Notes: generated by a model not told the origin, from the sequence alone. Numbered from the stretch's first letter, positions 1 through 7,944 are shown. The stretch: DNA of 13,042 nt from Piscirickettsiaceae bacterium (GCA_030620285.1 JAUXFA010000008.1:1-13042), one strand, 5' to 3'. Program-made: numbers and translations.

Positions 1-2
1 AG

Positions 3-182
3 GTTCTTGTGGAAGATGAAACTATTTTAATCATGCTGGTACAACAGTACGCCAGTAAATACGGCATTACTTTCAGCTCTAAATTTCTTGATGATGCTGA
101 TAAAAAAGCCAAGCTTATCAACTTAATTCAACAAGCATTAGCGGGAAAACGTGGCCCTGTTACTGATGACGATCTCATATAA
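3..182 (+). CDS. 3' end of an unidentified protein gene (partial)
   Basis: An open frame runs in from the left edge of the window and stops at TAA (180-182), giving the last 59 residues of a protein. It begins VLVEDETILIM and ends GKRGPVTDDDLI. The tail looks soluble and partly helical, rich in Lys, Asp and Leu, with no membrane segment and no catalytic motif that I recognise. The other two plus-strand frames are closed by stops in the first 30 bases, so this is the only plausible frame on this strand. It converges on fabB with a 43 bp gap (183-225) in which I see no hairpin terminator. I cannot name the family; the real start and the functional domains lie outside the window. Confidence 0.6.
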   Translation, partial: VLVEDETILIMLVQQYASKYGITFSSKFLDDADKKAKLINLIQQALAGKRGPVTDDDLI

Positions 183-225
183 GGAAAGCCACCATTTGCA
201 TGATCGTTATAACACTGCGGAAGAA

Positions 226-1449
226 TTAATCAGCTAATTTTTCAAATATAAGTGTAGCGTTAGTCCCGCCAAATCCAAAACTATTCGACATGATTGTTTT
301 TAATCCAGCGTTATCTTTGCGTTCACGAATAATTGATACGCCTTCTTGTGCTTCAGGATCTAAATTATCAATATTAGCTGATGCGGCAATAAAATCATTC
401 TCCATCATCAATAAACAATAAATGGCTTCTTGAACACCTGCTCCGCCCAAGGAATGACCTGATAATGATTTAGTCGAACCGACTAAGGGCTGAGCCTTAC
501 CTTCAAATGCTTTTTTCACGGCTCCCAACTCTGCTAAATCACCTACCGGCGTACTGGTTCCATGGGCATTAATATAATCAATCGGTGCCTCAACGGTAGA
601 CATCGCGAGTTCCATACAACGAATAGCACCTTCACCTGATGGTGCGACCATATCATACCCATCTGATGTTGCACCATAGCCGGTTAATTCAGCATAAATT
701 TTGGCACCACGGGCTTTAGCATGTTCATATTCTTCTAGAACAAGCACGCCACCACCACCTGCGATAACAAAGCCATCACGATCGGCATCATAGGCACGTG
801 AAGCTTTATCAGGCGTATCATTATATTTAGTTGATAACGCTCCCATTGCATCAAACAATGAGCTCATCGTCCAATGCTCTTCTTCACCGCCACCAGCGAA
901 TACAATGTCTTGTTTACCAAGCTGGATTTGCTCCATGGCATTACCAATACAGTGGGCACTAGTCGCACAAGCTGACGACATTGAGTAATTCACACCTTTG
1001 ATTTTAAACGGTGTCGCTAAACACGCAGAAGTAGTACTGCCCATCACTTGAGTAACGCGATATGGACCAACTCGTCTAATACCCTTATTACGAAGAATAT
1101 CCGCAGCCTCAACCTGATTGGCTGATGATGCTCCACCTGATCCCATCACTAATCCCGTACGTGGATTCGAGACTTGCTCTTCGGTTAATCCAGAGTCAGC
1201 AATTGCTTGTTTCATTGAGATATAAGCATAAGCCGCTGCATCGCCCATAAAGCGCAAAGTTTTACGATCAATGTGTTCTTTGAAATCAATATCGATACTA
1301 CCGGCAACATGGCTCCGAAAACCCATATCAGCATATTCTTGTTTAAAGCGAATACCTGAACGCCCTAAGCGTAATGATTCTGTAACTGTTTCAGCATCCA
1401 AGCCTAAGCAAGATGTGATCCCCACCCCTGTGACAACTACACGTTTCAT
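226..1449 (-). CDS. fabB: beta-ketoacyl-ACP synthase I (FabB)
   Basis: FabB catalyses decarboxylative condensation of malonyl-ACP with acyl-ACP in the cytoplasm and is the elongating enzyme needed after FabA makes the cis-3-decenoyl intermediate of unsaturated fatty acids. The 407 residues match the usual length (about 404-406). The thiolase-fold active site is complete: nucleophile Cys161 in SSACATS, His296 in NAHGTST, Lys327 in GSTKSLSGH and His332, plus the glycine-rich NSFGFGGTN near the C-terminus (389-397). The N-terminus [11 protein letters not shown] and the segment [11 protein letters not shown] are typical of FabB rather than FabF. The ATG start has an AGGA site 7 bases upstream that overlaps the fabA TAG stop, so translation is probably coupled to fabA. 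Only 9 bp separate the two genes. Confidence is high for function; an operon with fabA is inferred from spacing. Confidence 0.96.
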   Translation of the reverse strand: MKRVVVTGVGITSCLGLDAETVTESLRLGRSGIRFKQEYADMGFRSHVAGSIDIDFKEHIDRKTLRFMGDAAAYAYISMKQAIADSGLTEEQVSNPRTGLVMGSGGASSANQVEAADILRNKGIRRVGPYRVTQVMGSTTSACLATPFKIKGVNYSMSSACATSAHCIGNAMEQIQLGKQDIVFAGGGEEEHWTMSSLFDAMGALSTKYNDTPDKASRAYDADRDGFVIAGGGGVLVLEEYEHAKARGAKIYAELTGYGATSDGYDMVAPSGEGAIRCMELAMSTVEAPIDYINAHGTSTPVGDLAELGAVKKAFEGKAQPLVGSTKSLSGHSLGGAGVQEAIYCLLMMENDFIAASANIDNLDPEAQEGVSIIRERKDNAGLKTIMSNSFGFGGTNATLIFEKLAD

Positions 1450-1456
1450 CGTTGTT

Positions 1457-1460
1457 TCCT
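1457..1460 (-). promoter_or_regulatory. fabB ribosome binding site overlapping fabA stop
   Basis: AGGA lies 7 bases before the fabB ATG and shares bases with the fabA stop codon TAG (1459-1461). This supports the chosen fabB start and suggests that ribosomes finishing fabA help start fabB. Confidence 0.7.
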
Positions 1461-1974
1461 AAAAGTTTTCAGTGGACGTAAATAGACCTACTCGAAGATC
1501 TTTTGCTGTGTATATTTCTCGACCATCAACAGAAACACTGCCATCTGCAATAGCCAATACTAATTTACGAGCAATCACCCGTTTCAAATCAAGCTTATAC
1601 GTCACTTTTTTTGCAGTGGGTAATACTTGTCCTGAAAATTTGACTTCGCCTGATCCTAAAGCACGACCACGTCCTGGATTGCCACCCCACCCTAAGAAAA
1701 AACCAACTAATTGCCACATGGCATCTAAACCGAGACAGCCTGGCATAACGGGATCGCCGGGAAAGTGACAATCAAAAAACCATAAATCAGGCGTGATATC
1801 TAATTCAGCAATAACTTCACCTTTGCCATATTTACCGCCTTCACTAGAAATATGTGTGATGCGATCCATCATCAACATATTAGGTGTGGGTAATTGAGCA
1901 TTGCCGGGACCAAATGTTTCGCCGTGGCCACATTGCAATAATTCTTCGTATGTATAGCTTGATTGATTACTCAT
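1459..1974 (-). CDS. fabA: 3-hydroxydecanoyl-ACP dehydratase/isomerase (FabA)
   Basis: FabA dehydrates 3-hydroxydecanoyl-ACP and isomerises trans-2- to cis-3-decenoyl-ACP, the branch point to unsaturated fatty acids without oxygen. I chose the ATG at 1972-1974 (171 residues, protein starting [13 protein letters not shown]). From that start the catalytic pair falls at His70 (in [12 protein letters not shown]) and Asp84 (in [10 protein letters not shown]), exactly the E. coli numbering, and a GAG ribosome site sits 6 bases upstream. The frame is open further upstream (ATG at 1995, TTG at 2004) but those would add 7-10 residues absent from known FabA proteins. The segments [12 protein letters not shown] and [12 protein letters not shown] are diagnostic. 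It is followed 9 bp later by fabB. The gene probably starts its own transcript, because a terminator for the gene behind it lies at 2072-2099. Confidence 0.95.
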   Translation of the reverse strand: MSNQSSYTYEELLQCGHGETFGPGNAQLPTPNMLMMDRITHISSEGGKYGKGEVIAELDITPDLWFFDCHFPGDPVMPGCLGLDAMWQLVGFFLGWGGNPGRGRALGSGEVKFSGQVLPTAKKVTYKLDLKRVIARKLVLAIADGSVSVDGREIYTAKDLRVGLFTSTENF

Positions 1975-2010
1975 GAATTTCTCTAAAACGCCCATAATTG
2001 GCAATGCTTA

Positions 2011-2016
2011 ATAATA
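2011..2016 (-). promoter_or_regulatory. possible fabA -10 box (TATTAT)
   Basis: TATTAT (5 of 6 to the sigma70 -10 consensus) lies 37 bases upstream of the fabA ATG, between the upstream terminator and the gene. I find no convincing -35 at 16-18 bases (TTCTCG or similar), so this is a weak call that would need an activator or a different promoter class. Confidence 0.25.
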
Positions 2017-2071
2017 TCACGACCAAGCACAAACGAGAAAAAAACGTGACCAATTACTCAAATCTTCGGGC

Positions 2072-2099
2072 AAAAAAAAGCCACAGTAAAATAGTGGCT
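2072..2099 (-). terminator. intrinsic terminator after the TolC-like gene
   Basis: Read on the minus strand, a 6 bp stem AGCCAC / GTGGCT with a 9-base loop (TATTTTACT) is followed directly by eight T residues. It lies 28 bases past the stop of the TolC-like gene, in the right direction to end that transcript and separate it from fabA. Confidence 0.85.
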
Positions 2100-2126
2100 C
2101 TGAGAAAGAGAAATTCCTTGTATTTA

Positions 2127-3446
2127 TTACTTAGTTGCTACTGCTGCCGCTTCAGGTAGTGCCACATCAAGACTTTGTAATAATGCACCCATACTGTTCA
2201 ATATACGATACATTGCAAACAATTGATCATACTGTGCATTAACCAACGCCTGACGCGCAGTAAATACTTCATTCTCAGAATCTAATAAATCCAATAATGT
2301 TCTTTGTCCGAGGCCAAATTGTTGTTGATAAGCATCGCGTGATTTTTCACTTGATGACACATGCAACTCAAAGAAGCTCATCTGATTATTAACCGTTTGT
2401 AATGCATTCCATGACAAACGAACACTTTGTTCCACTTGCCGGTGGGTATTATTACGGATTTCTGATGCTTGGTTAATTAAATGTGCTGTTTCTTGGCGAC
2501 GCGCTTTATCTCGACCGCCATTGTAAAGGTTATAGCGTAAACGAAACATGGCGGTAACATCATTATTATGGCCATCAACACCATCAAGATTATGATCTGC
2601 TGTCGCACCTAGTTCAAAATCCACTCGAGGAAAGAACGGGGCATTCGCCGTATCATGTTGCGCATTAGCTGATGCAACATCCGCATTGGCCGATTTTAGC
2701 GTTGGATGATTACCAAGAGCTTGAGCAATAGCGTCATCAAGTGTTTCCGGAATAAGACTTCCCGGTGATGCAGGGTCAATTAAACCATCAACCACTTCCC
2801 CTATCACCCGTAGATATGCTGTCTCTGCATCGCGTAAATTACTTTGTTCGGCAATCAAATTTGCTCTTGCTAAGGCGACACGACCTTTACTTTGATCCAT
2901 ATCTGCTCTTCGGCCAACACCACGATCACTACGTAATTTTATTTGGTCATGTGTCCGCTCATGAGCCTCGAGATTTGTTGATGCTAAATCAACTAAGTTT
3001 TGGGTGCGTAATACTTCAAGAAAAGCGCTGGTAGCCTCTAAAGCAGTATTTTCTGACGCGCCAAATACACTATATGCTCGTGCATCAGTACGCGCAGTAT
3101 GGCGACGAACTTCATTTTTTGTTGCCATGCCATCAAATAACATTTGACGTAAATTTAAGCTCGCTTCATCGCGATTCAAATGAACATTTTGATGACTTGT
3201 CGCTCTAGTTGTCGGATTGTCAGATGATTCAAATCCAGTTCCGATCGCTAAATCTAAAGTCGGGAAATAGCCGGCCCGCGCTTGTTTGATTTCTGCTGAA
3301 ACAGCATTACGCTCATTACTAGCAGCCAACACATCGGGATTTGTTTTAATCGTTGTATCAACCGCTTCATGCAATGTGGTTGCAAATGCACTTACGCAAA
3401 ACCCTAATAACAAGGGGATACTCGTGACTAATAGTTTCAATTTCAT
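2127..3446 (-). CDS. lapE: TolC-family outer membrane channel of a type I secretion system (LapE/AggA-like)
   Basis: This is the outer-membrane channel of the secretion apparatus. Residues 1-22 are a Sec signal peptide (charged MKLK, a hydrophobic core, cleavage after Ala-Phe-Ala). The mature part starts TTLHEAVDTTIKTNPDV, the usual first helix of TolC proteins, and the body contains two repeats of the outer-membrane-efflux fold: helices around 30-215 and again around 230-420, with KQARAGYFPTLDL in the first and TANAPFFPRVDFEL in the second. RYNLYNGGRDKARRQE and GQRTLLDLLDSENE are characteristic of the type I secretion branch. At 439 residues it has family length. The ATG has an AGGAA ribosome site. 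It lies downstream of the regulator and adaptor genes but has its own promoter (3540-3568) and terminator (2072-2099), so it may be transcribed both with the operon and alone. The Lap name is by analogy, since no adhesin is present here. Confidence 0.9.
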   Translation of the reverse strand: MKLKLLVTSIPLLLGFCVSAFATTLHEAVDTTIKTNPDVLAASNERNAVSAEIKQARAGYFPTLDLAIGTGFESSDNPTTRATSHQNVHLNRDEASLNLRQMLFDGMATKNEVRRHTARTDARAYSVFGASENTALEATSAFLEVLRTQNLVDLASTNLEAHERTHDQIKLRSDRGVGRRADMDQSKGRVALARANLIAEQSNLRDAETAYLRVIGEVVDGLIDPASPGSLIPETLDDAIAQALGNHPTLKSANADVASANAQHDTANAPFFPRVDFELGATADHNLDGVDGHNNDVTAMFRLRYNLYNGGRDKARRQETAHLINQASEIRNNTHRQVEQSVRLSWNALQTVNNQMSFFELHVSSSEKSRDAYQQQFGLGQRTLLDLLDSENEVFTARQALVNAQYDQLFAMYRILNSMGALLQSLDVALPEAAAVATK

Positions 3447-3539
3447 GCGTCTATTTTCCTATAGCTTCCTTCCGTGCATTGCGAGAAGATACTACTCCAA
3501 TACCGAACTCATAACAAATTGTATCAAAACATAAAGCTA

Positions 3540-3568
3540 AGTATATGTATTAAAACATAACTTGTCTA
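3540..3568 (-). promoter_or_regulatory. sigma70-type promoter for the TolC-like gene
   Basis: On the minus strand TAGACA (5 of 6, 3563-3568), a 17-base spacer and TATACT (5 of 6, 3540-3545) are well aligned. Transcription would start near 3533, giving a leader of about 87 bases before the ATG. A second -10-like TATAAT (3568-3573) overlaps the -35 but has a poor -35 of its own. Confidence 0.6.
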
Positions 3569-3582
3569 TTATAAAATTTGTA

Positions 3583-4227
3583 TTATTGTAGATCACGGAA
3601 GAATATTGCCAATGACAGACGATCAGGAATATTCATTTTATAAAATATATTGGTCAAATGTGCTTTCACCGTACGCTCTGTAATCACCATTTTATTAGCA
3701 ATCATTTTATTGGTTTGACCATAACTCACCAATTCTGAGACTTCTAATTCTTTCGGCGATAGGGAGTCAAGCGCTTGCTTCTGTTGCTCTGTTAACTCAG
3801 GTGCAAATGTTAATTCGTCAATTAATCCAGAAATCACATGACGCTCAACCCATACCTCACCATGCAGTACCCCTTGTAATGCGACATGCAGTTTTGCCAT
3901 TGTCAACGCACTATCAAAATAACCTCGCGCGCCATGTTTTAGTGCAGAAATTTGGGTATCTATTGGCCTACTCGGACCAATAACTAATACTTGTGTCTCC
4001 GGACTTGTCGTCTTGATGCTCGCTAAAACAACAGCCTGATCGGCTTCAAGCAAAGTTTGATGACACAAGGTTAAATCAGGATGATGCTGATTAGCTGCCG
4101 ATAAATAAGCCTCTAAATCATTATAAAATGAGACGTCGTATTCATCTGGCAACCCAGCCTCAACTGAATCACGCAAATACTTTTCTGGAATCACCACATA
4201 GAGAGTTGATTTAACAATATCGGTCAT
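3583..4227 (-). CDS. LuxR-family transcription regulator with degenerate receiver domain
   Basis: This is a NarL/CsgD-shaped DNA-binding protein. The N-terminal half (about 5-125) has receiver length and the tail of a receiver (ALKHGARGYF), but the phosphorylation residues are missing: the acidic pair is replaced around Ile13-Pro14-Glu15, the phospho-Asp position reads Leu-Cys-His56, and the switch Lys is Ser106. The linker GVLHGEVWVER is typical of NarL-type regulators. Residues 156-214 form a standard LuxR helix-turn-helix: LSPKELEV, then TERTVKAHLTNIFYKM as the recognition helix. I chose ATG at 4225-4227 (214 residues), with AGGGA upstream at a long spacing; a GTG at 4252-4254 would add 9 residues and overlap the adaptor gene, but has no ribosome site. 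It sits 16 bp after the HlyD-like gene, so it probably controls or senses something tied to the secretion system. It cannot be phosphorylated in the usual way, as far as the sequence shows. Confidence 0.85.
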   Translation of the reverse strand: MTDIVKSTLYVVIPEKYLRDSVEAGLPDEYDVSFYNDLEAYLSAANQHHPDLTLCHQTLLEADQAVVLASIKTTSPETQVLVIGPSRPIDTQISALKHGARGYFDSALTMAKLHVALQGVLHGEVWVERHVISGLIDELTFAPELTEQQKQALDSLSPKELEVSELVSYGQTNKMIANKMVITERTVKAHLTNIFYKMNIPDRLSLAIFFRDLQ

Positions 4228-4243
4228 GAATATTTTTTTGTCC

Positions 4244-5575
4244 CTATCTTTCACGCAAAGCTTCGTTCTTCGCTTTCAATATTGGTTTTAACAAATAATC
4301 TAACACTGTTTTCTTACCCGTCAAAATATCTACTGTTGTTGTCATACCAGGAATAATTTCCAGTTTTCCCTTATTGCTATCAATATAGTTCTTTTCGGTT
4401 CGAAGGTAAATCAAATAAAAGCTTTCATCTTTCTCATCGGTAATTGTATCGGCACTAATGCGTTCAAGTTTTGCTGGTAAACCACCATAAATTGAAAAAT
4501 CATATGCCGTCATTTTAGTCATTGCTTCTTGACCCGGCCGCAAAAAAGCAATATCCGAAGGTCTAATTTTTGCTTCAATTAATAAGTTATCCTCAATAGG
4601 TACGATCTCAACCAAATCCATACCAGGCTGAATGATACCACCCACTGTATTAATTTTTAATAGCTTTATCGTGCCATTAACGGGTGAGCGAACTTGCGTT
4701 CTTGTCACTCGATCTTGTGAGGATAATACTGTTTCTTGTGTTCTTGCCAATTCCGCTTTAACTTCTGAAAGCTGTTTTGCTGCATCGGTCTTAAAACGAA
4801 CTTTTTGCTCATCAATTTTCTGACGAACTTCATTTAAGGCGGCACGGATCCGCGGCATTGCTAAACGATTACCATCCATTTCACCACGCATATCATTAAC
4901 AGCTCGTTTTAAGCGCAATAATTCAACTTCGGACAAAACGCCTGCTTCTACTAACGGTGCTGACATTCTTAATTCTTCATCACTTAGTTCAAAACTTCGT
5001 TGTAGCTGTTTCTGCCGTGATTGACGTTCCACTAATTCTTGTCGGCGTTGCGCCTCTTGCTGCCTTAATACCCGAATAGTTGATTCCAGTTCTAACTGAC
5101 GAGATTCATATAATGCTTGTTCATCACTCGCCAAAATGGCTTGATGCTCAATAATACTTTGAGGAAGGGTTAATTTCGTTCCACTACTTTCAGCTTCTAA
5201 CCGTGCAGTTCGTGCCTGCAATTCATAATATTTTAATTCTGTTTCTCTAAAGGATGATGAAAAACGAGTGTCATCAATCTTCAACAAGATTTGGTCTTTA
5301 TCAACAATTTGGCCTTCTGCCACTAATACTTCCGCTAAGATCCCGCCCTCCAAGTTTTGAATCACTTGAATCTTACTTGAAGGAACAACCTTACCTTCTC
5401 CTCGCGTTACTTCATCGAGCGATGTTGTACTCGCCCACCAACCGGCAGCAATAAAAAATAATATTGTTAAAAACAAGAGTGAATGACCTGTACGATGTGC
5501 CGACTCTAATGTTGCGGCACTGACTTCAGACATAAATTCAGCATCATCAGGATGTGTTCTTTTTAACCAAGCCAT
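4244..5575 (-). CDS. lapC: HlyD-family membrane fusion protein of type I secretion (LapC-like)
   Basis: This adaptor links the inner-membrane ATPase to the TolC-like channel across the periplasm. It has a short cytoplasmic N-terminus, one membrane anchor (about 31-48), then the first lipoyl half with IQVIQNLEGGIL (69-80), a conserved segment of the Lap/HlyD type. A long coiled coil rich in Glu, Arg, Gln and Leu spans about 105-290. The second lipoyl half begins RSPVNGTI (296-303), and a beta-barrel region ends in the typical PGMTTTVDILTGKKTVLDYLLKPI-like tail (shown here only as key words PGM, TGKKTV and LLKPI). The length of 443 is normal. The ATG has AAAGG 7 bases upstream. The codon just before it is the TAA of a 47-residue ORF (5576-5719), so the two would be translationally adjacent. 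The downstream regulator begins 16 bp after its stop. Confidence 0.92.
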   Translation of the reverse strand: MAWLKRTHPDDAEFMSEVSAATLESAHRTGHSLLFLTILFFIAAGWWASTTSLDEVTRGEGKVVPSSKIQVIQNLEGGILAEVLVAEGQIVDKDQILLKIDDTRFSSSFRETELKYYELQARTARLEAESSGTKLTLPQSIIEHQAILASDEQALYESRQLELESTIRVLRQQEAQRRQELVERQSRQKQLQRSFELSDEELRMSAPLVEAGVLSEVELLRLKRAVNDMRGEMDGNRLAMPRIRAALNEVRQKIDEQKVRFKTDAAKQLSEVKAELARTQETVLSSQDRVTRTQVRSPVNGTIKLLKINTVGGIIQPGMDLVEIVPIEDNLLIEAKIRPSDIAFLRPGQEAMTKMTAYDFSIYGGLPAKLERISADTITDEKDESFYLIYLRTEKNYIDSNKGKLEIIPGMTTTVDILTGKKTVLDYLLKPILKAKNEALRER

Positions 5576-5719
5576 TTAGGAGCCTTTGATCATGTCTGAA
5601 TGAAATAGAGTGTCATTTAGAATATCTAGATTCAAGGCATAAATCGCGCGTAATAGTCGTCTATTGCGAAAAGTTATAACGCGGAAGCTAGATATTATGG
5701 GGGCAATATATGAATTCAT
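5576..5719 (-). CDS. possible small ORF (47 residues) between the ATPase and adaptor genes
   Basis: An ATG-initiated frame of 47 codons fills most of the 166 bp gap between the LapB-like and LapC-like genes. Its stop TAA directly touches the ATG of the adaptor gene. The product would begin MNSYIAPIISSFRV, contain a basic FRNRRLLRAIY segment and end HSDMIKGS. It has no signal peptide or clear membrane helix. The nearest good ribosome site (AGGAG, 5734-5738) is 14 bases from the ATG, which is too far for efficient initiation and counts against it. I recognise no family. It may be a real leader or coupling peptide, or an accidental open frame in a short AT-rich gap. Confidence 0.3.
   Translation of the reverse strand: MNSYIAPIISSFRVITFRNRRLLRAIYALNLDILNDTLFHSDMIKGS
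5649..5668. other. imperfect inverted repeat in the ATPase-adaptor gap
   Basis: AATAG (5652-5656) and CTATT (5661-5665) pair around a 4-base loop, extended by CG/CG pairs beyond one mismatch (5649-5650 with 5667-5668). No T-run follows on either strand, so it is not a standard terminator. It may be an mRNA stability or processing element between the two genes, or chance. Confidence 0.3.
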
Positions 5720-5741
5720 GACGTAATTAAAAGCTCCTTCA

Positions 5742-7922
5742 TTATCCTTTCGACACTTTAATATGGCCTTTCTTAAGGGCAGCTAACACTTGTTCACGTG
5801 GACCATCAGCAACAATACGACCCTGATCTAATACAATCATTCTATCGACTAAACTGAGCAATGATGCTTTGTGGGTAACCAATAACAATGTTTTATCATC
5901 TAAGGTCTCAGCTAATTTTGCCTTAAACTGCTCTTCAGTACTGTTATCCATTGCATTGGTTGGTTCATCGAGCACTAATACCGGAGGGTCCAGCAATAAT
6001 GACCTAGCGACAGCAACACTCTGGCGCTGACCGCCAGATAGTCCTTCTCCACGCTCGCCAACAGGCATATCAAAACCTGATGGATGACGATTAACAAATT
6101 CTACAACACCAGCCGTTTCAGCTGCTTTAAGCACCGCATCATCATCAGCAAATGGTTTTCCTAATGCGATATTATCTCGAATACTACCAAAAAACAGCAC
6201 AACATCTTGTGGTGCATAACCGATATTTCTACGTAAATCGACCGGATCAACCTGACGGATATCCGTACCATCTAATAAGATCGCGCCCTCACTCGGTTCA
6301 TACAATCCTAATATTAGTTTTTCTATCGAACTTTTACCCGAACCAATCCGTCCAATAAAGGCAACTTTTTCGCCGGGTTTGATGCTAAATGATACTTCAG
6401 TCAGTGCATCTATTGGTTGTTCAGGGTAGCGGAAAGTGACATTTTTAAATTCTATTCCACCTTTAAAATCTGGTCGATTAAGAAATTCACGCCCTGAAGG
6501 GCGTTCAACCGGTAAATTCATCAATGTATTAAGCGAGCTGAGGGCCGCTTTTGATTGATGATAGCGAGTCAAAATACCTGCAACCTGTCCTAATGGTGCT
6601 AATGCACGACCGGTTAATATGGTACTAGCAATTAATGCACCCATTGTAATATCGCCTTCGGTAATTTTATACACACCGAAAACCACTACACTGACCGATG
6701 CCATTTGTTGTAGGAAAGTAGTGAAATTAACCGCCATTGATGACAATATACGAGAGCGTTGGCTGTATTTCGCAATAAAACCTATTGTCTGCTCCCATTT
6801 CCGCTGAATGGGTGATTCAGCACCAATGCTTTTAATTGTTTCTAAGCCGGTTAAGGTTTCAATCAAGATGGCACTTTTTTGCCCCGAGTGCTGAAATAAT
6901 TGTTTAATTGTTCGCCCTAGTGGTATTTGAATAATTAAACTAACGATTATCGCCACTGGAATAACGGCTAAAGGCACATAGGCCAAGTCACCCGCTATCG
7001 ACCAGATAACAAAGATAAATAAAAACATAAAGGGCAAATCAATCAGTGTGGTTAATGTTGCCGAAGTAAAGAATTCTCGAAACGATTCAAATTCATGCAT
7101 GTTGTTGGCAAAGGAGCCAACAGAATTTGAGCGTGAAGCCATCTTAACACCCATCACTTTTTCAAAAATGGTGGCCGATAAAATAACATCCGCTTTTTTA
7201 CCTGCCATATCGATAAAATAACCACGCAATGTTCTGAGCAACAAATCAAAAACAAAAACTGTTGCTACGCCAATGGCTAATACCCATAAGGTTTCAATGG
7301 CATGATTGGGCACAACGCGATCATAGACATTCATAATGAATAACGGTGATGCTAGAGCAAAACTATTGACTAATATTGAGGCAAGAAATACCTCGGCATA
7401 GATTGGCCAAAAACGCAGAATCGTTCCCCAGAACCAGTGTTTGGTGCGCGGAATGTCACTATGCTCTGTACGCTCATCAAAGTGGTGAACCGCTTTAACA
7501 AAAATTGCAAAACCAGAATATTGCACTTTTAAATCTGATAAAGAGATCTCTGTCTCCCCATCACCTGTTTCAGGAAAAATAACACGTGCCGTTTTACGTT
7601 TAAATTCAAGCACAACACAGGCGGTACTATTTTCTAATAATAAAACGGCAGGTAATACTAAATTAGAGATCTTTCGAAGTGGTCGTTTAACAATTTTTGA
7701 TGATAAGCCTGCTCGCTCCGCCGCCCGAGAAAATAATTTCGGTGTCAATTTATTATCGACTAAGGGTAAACCCGCTATTAAGGATTCCGCACTATGTGGT
7801 TTTTTTAAAATCTTGGCAAGAAGCGTCAAACAGCCCAGCAAAACATCATCTACTGTGCTGTGGCTATCCGCAGTATCCCACTGAGGTTTCTGTTCCAATA
7901 CTGTCGTTTGTTCCGCGTCCAT
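5742..7922 (-). CDS. lapB: type I secretion ABC transporter ATPase (LapB-like, C39-like domain without catalytic Cys)
   Basis: This is the inner-membrane motor of the secretion apparatus. Using ATG at 7920-7922 (726 residues): a C39-peptidase-like domain occupies about 22-145, but in its first motif (DDVLLGCLTLL) the residue at the catalytic Cys position is Val27, so it is a substrate-docking, not a cleaving, domain. The six-helix transporter domain spans about 168-440, with ASPLFIMNVYDRVVPN typical of large-adhesin exporters. The nucleotide-binding domain has Walker A GRIGSGKSS (524-532), Q-loop PQD (571-573), signature LSGGQ (628-632), Walker B VLVLDEP (648-654) and the switch His684 in VTHKAS. 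A GTG three codons earlier (7929-7931) is an alternative start, but AAGAG is well spaced only for the ATG. The overall form fits the T1SS-143 exporter family that moves RTX or BapA/LapA-type adhesins. It is the first gene of the secretion cluster, 166 bp before the adaptor gene. Confidence 0.93.
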   Translation of the reverse strand: MDAEQTTVLEQKPQWDTADSHSTVDDVLLGCLTLLAKILKKPHSAESLIAGLPLVDNKLTPKLFSRAAERAGLSSKIVKRPLRKISNLVLPAVLLLENSTACVVLEFKRKTARVIFPETGDGETEISLSDLKVQYSGFAIFVKAVHHFDERTEHSDIPRTKHWFWGTILRFWPIYAEVFLASILVNSFALASPLFIMNVYDRVVPNHAIETLWVLAIGVATVFVFDLLLRTLRGYFIDMAGKKADVILSATIFEKVMGVKMASRSNSVGSFANNMHEFESFREFFTSATLTTLIDLPFMFLFIFVIWSIAGDLAYVPLAVIPVAIIVSLIIQIPLGRTIKQLFQHSGQKSAILIETLTGLETIKSIGAESPIQRKWEQTIGFIAKYSQRSRILSSMAVNFTTFLQQMASVSVVVFGVYKITEGDITMGALIASTILTGRALAPLGQVAGILTRYHQSKAALSSLNTLMNLPVERPSGREFLNRPDFKGGIEFKNVTFRYPEQPIDALTEVSFSIKPGEKVAFIGRIGSGKSSIEKLILGLYEPSEGAILLDGTDIRQVDPVDLRRNIGYAPQDVVLFFGSIRDNIALGKPFADDDAVLKAAETAGVVEFVNRHPSGFDMPVGERGEGLSGGQRQSVAVARSLLLDPPVLVLDEPTNAMDNSTEEQFKAKLAETLDDKTLLLVTHKASLLSLVDRMIVLDQGRIVADGPREQVLAALKKGHIKVSKG

Positions 7923-7944
7923 AAAACCCACACTCTTTTTTTGA

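Noticed and set aside
183..225. Terminator between the partial left-edge gene and fabB
   Set aside because: No stem with a T-run can be found in this 43 bp gap.
1271..1462. Plus-strand open frames opposite fabB, fabA, the secretion genes, der, bamB, yfgM and lpxA
   Set aside because: They are antisense shadows of well-supported genes, lack ribosome sites and have low-complexity or unnatural compositions.
2005..2010. N-terminally extended FabA, LuxR, LapB-like, BamB and LpxA starts
   Set aside because: The extensions use TTG/GTG or lack ribosome sites, disrupt signal peptides or break family-typical residue numbering; the shorter starts were used.
2021..2053. Two GACCAA copies 27 bp apart upstream of fabA (FadR-like half-sites)
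   Set aside because: FadR operators are inverted, not direct, repeats of this half-site, and six-base repeats at this distance arise easily by chance.
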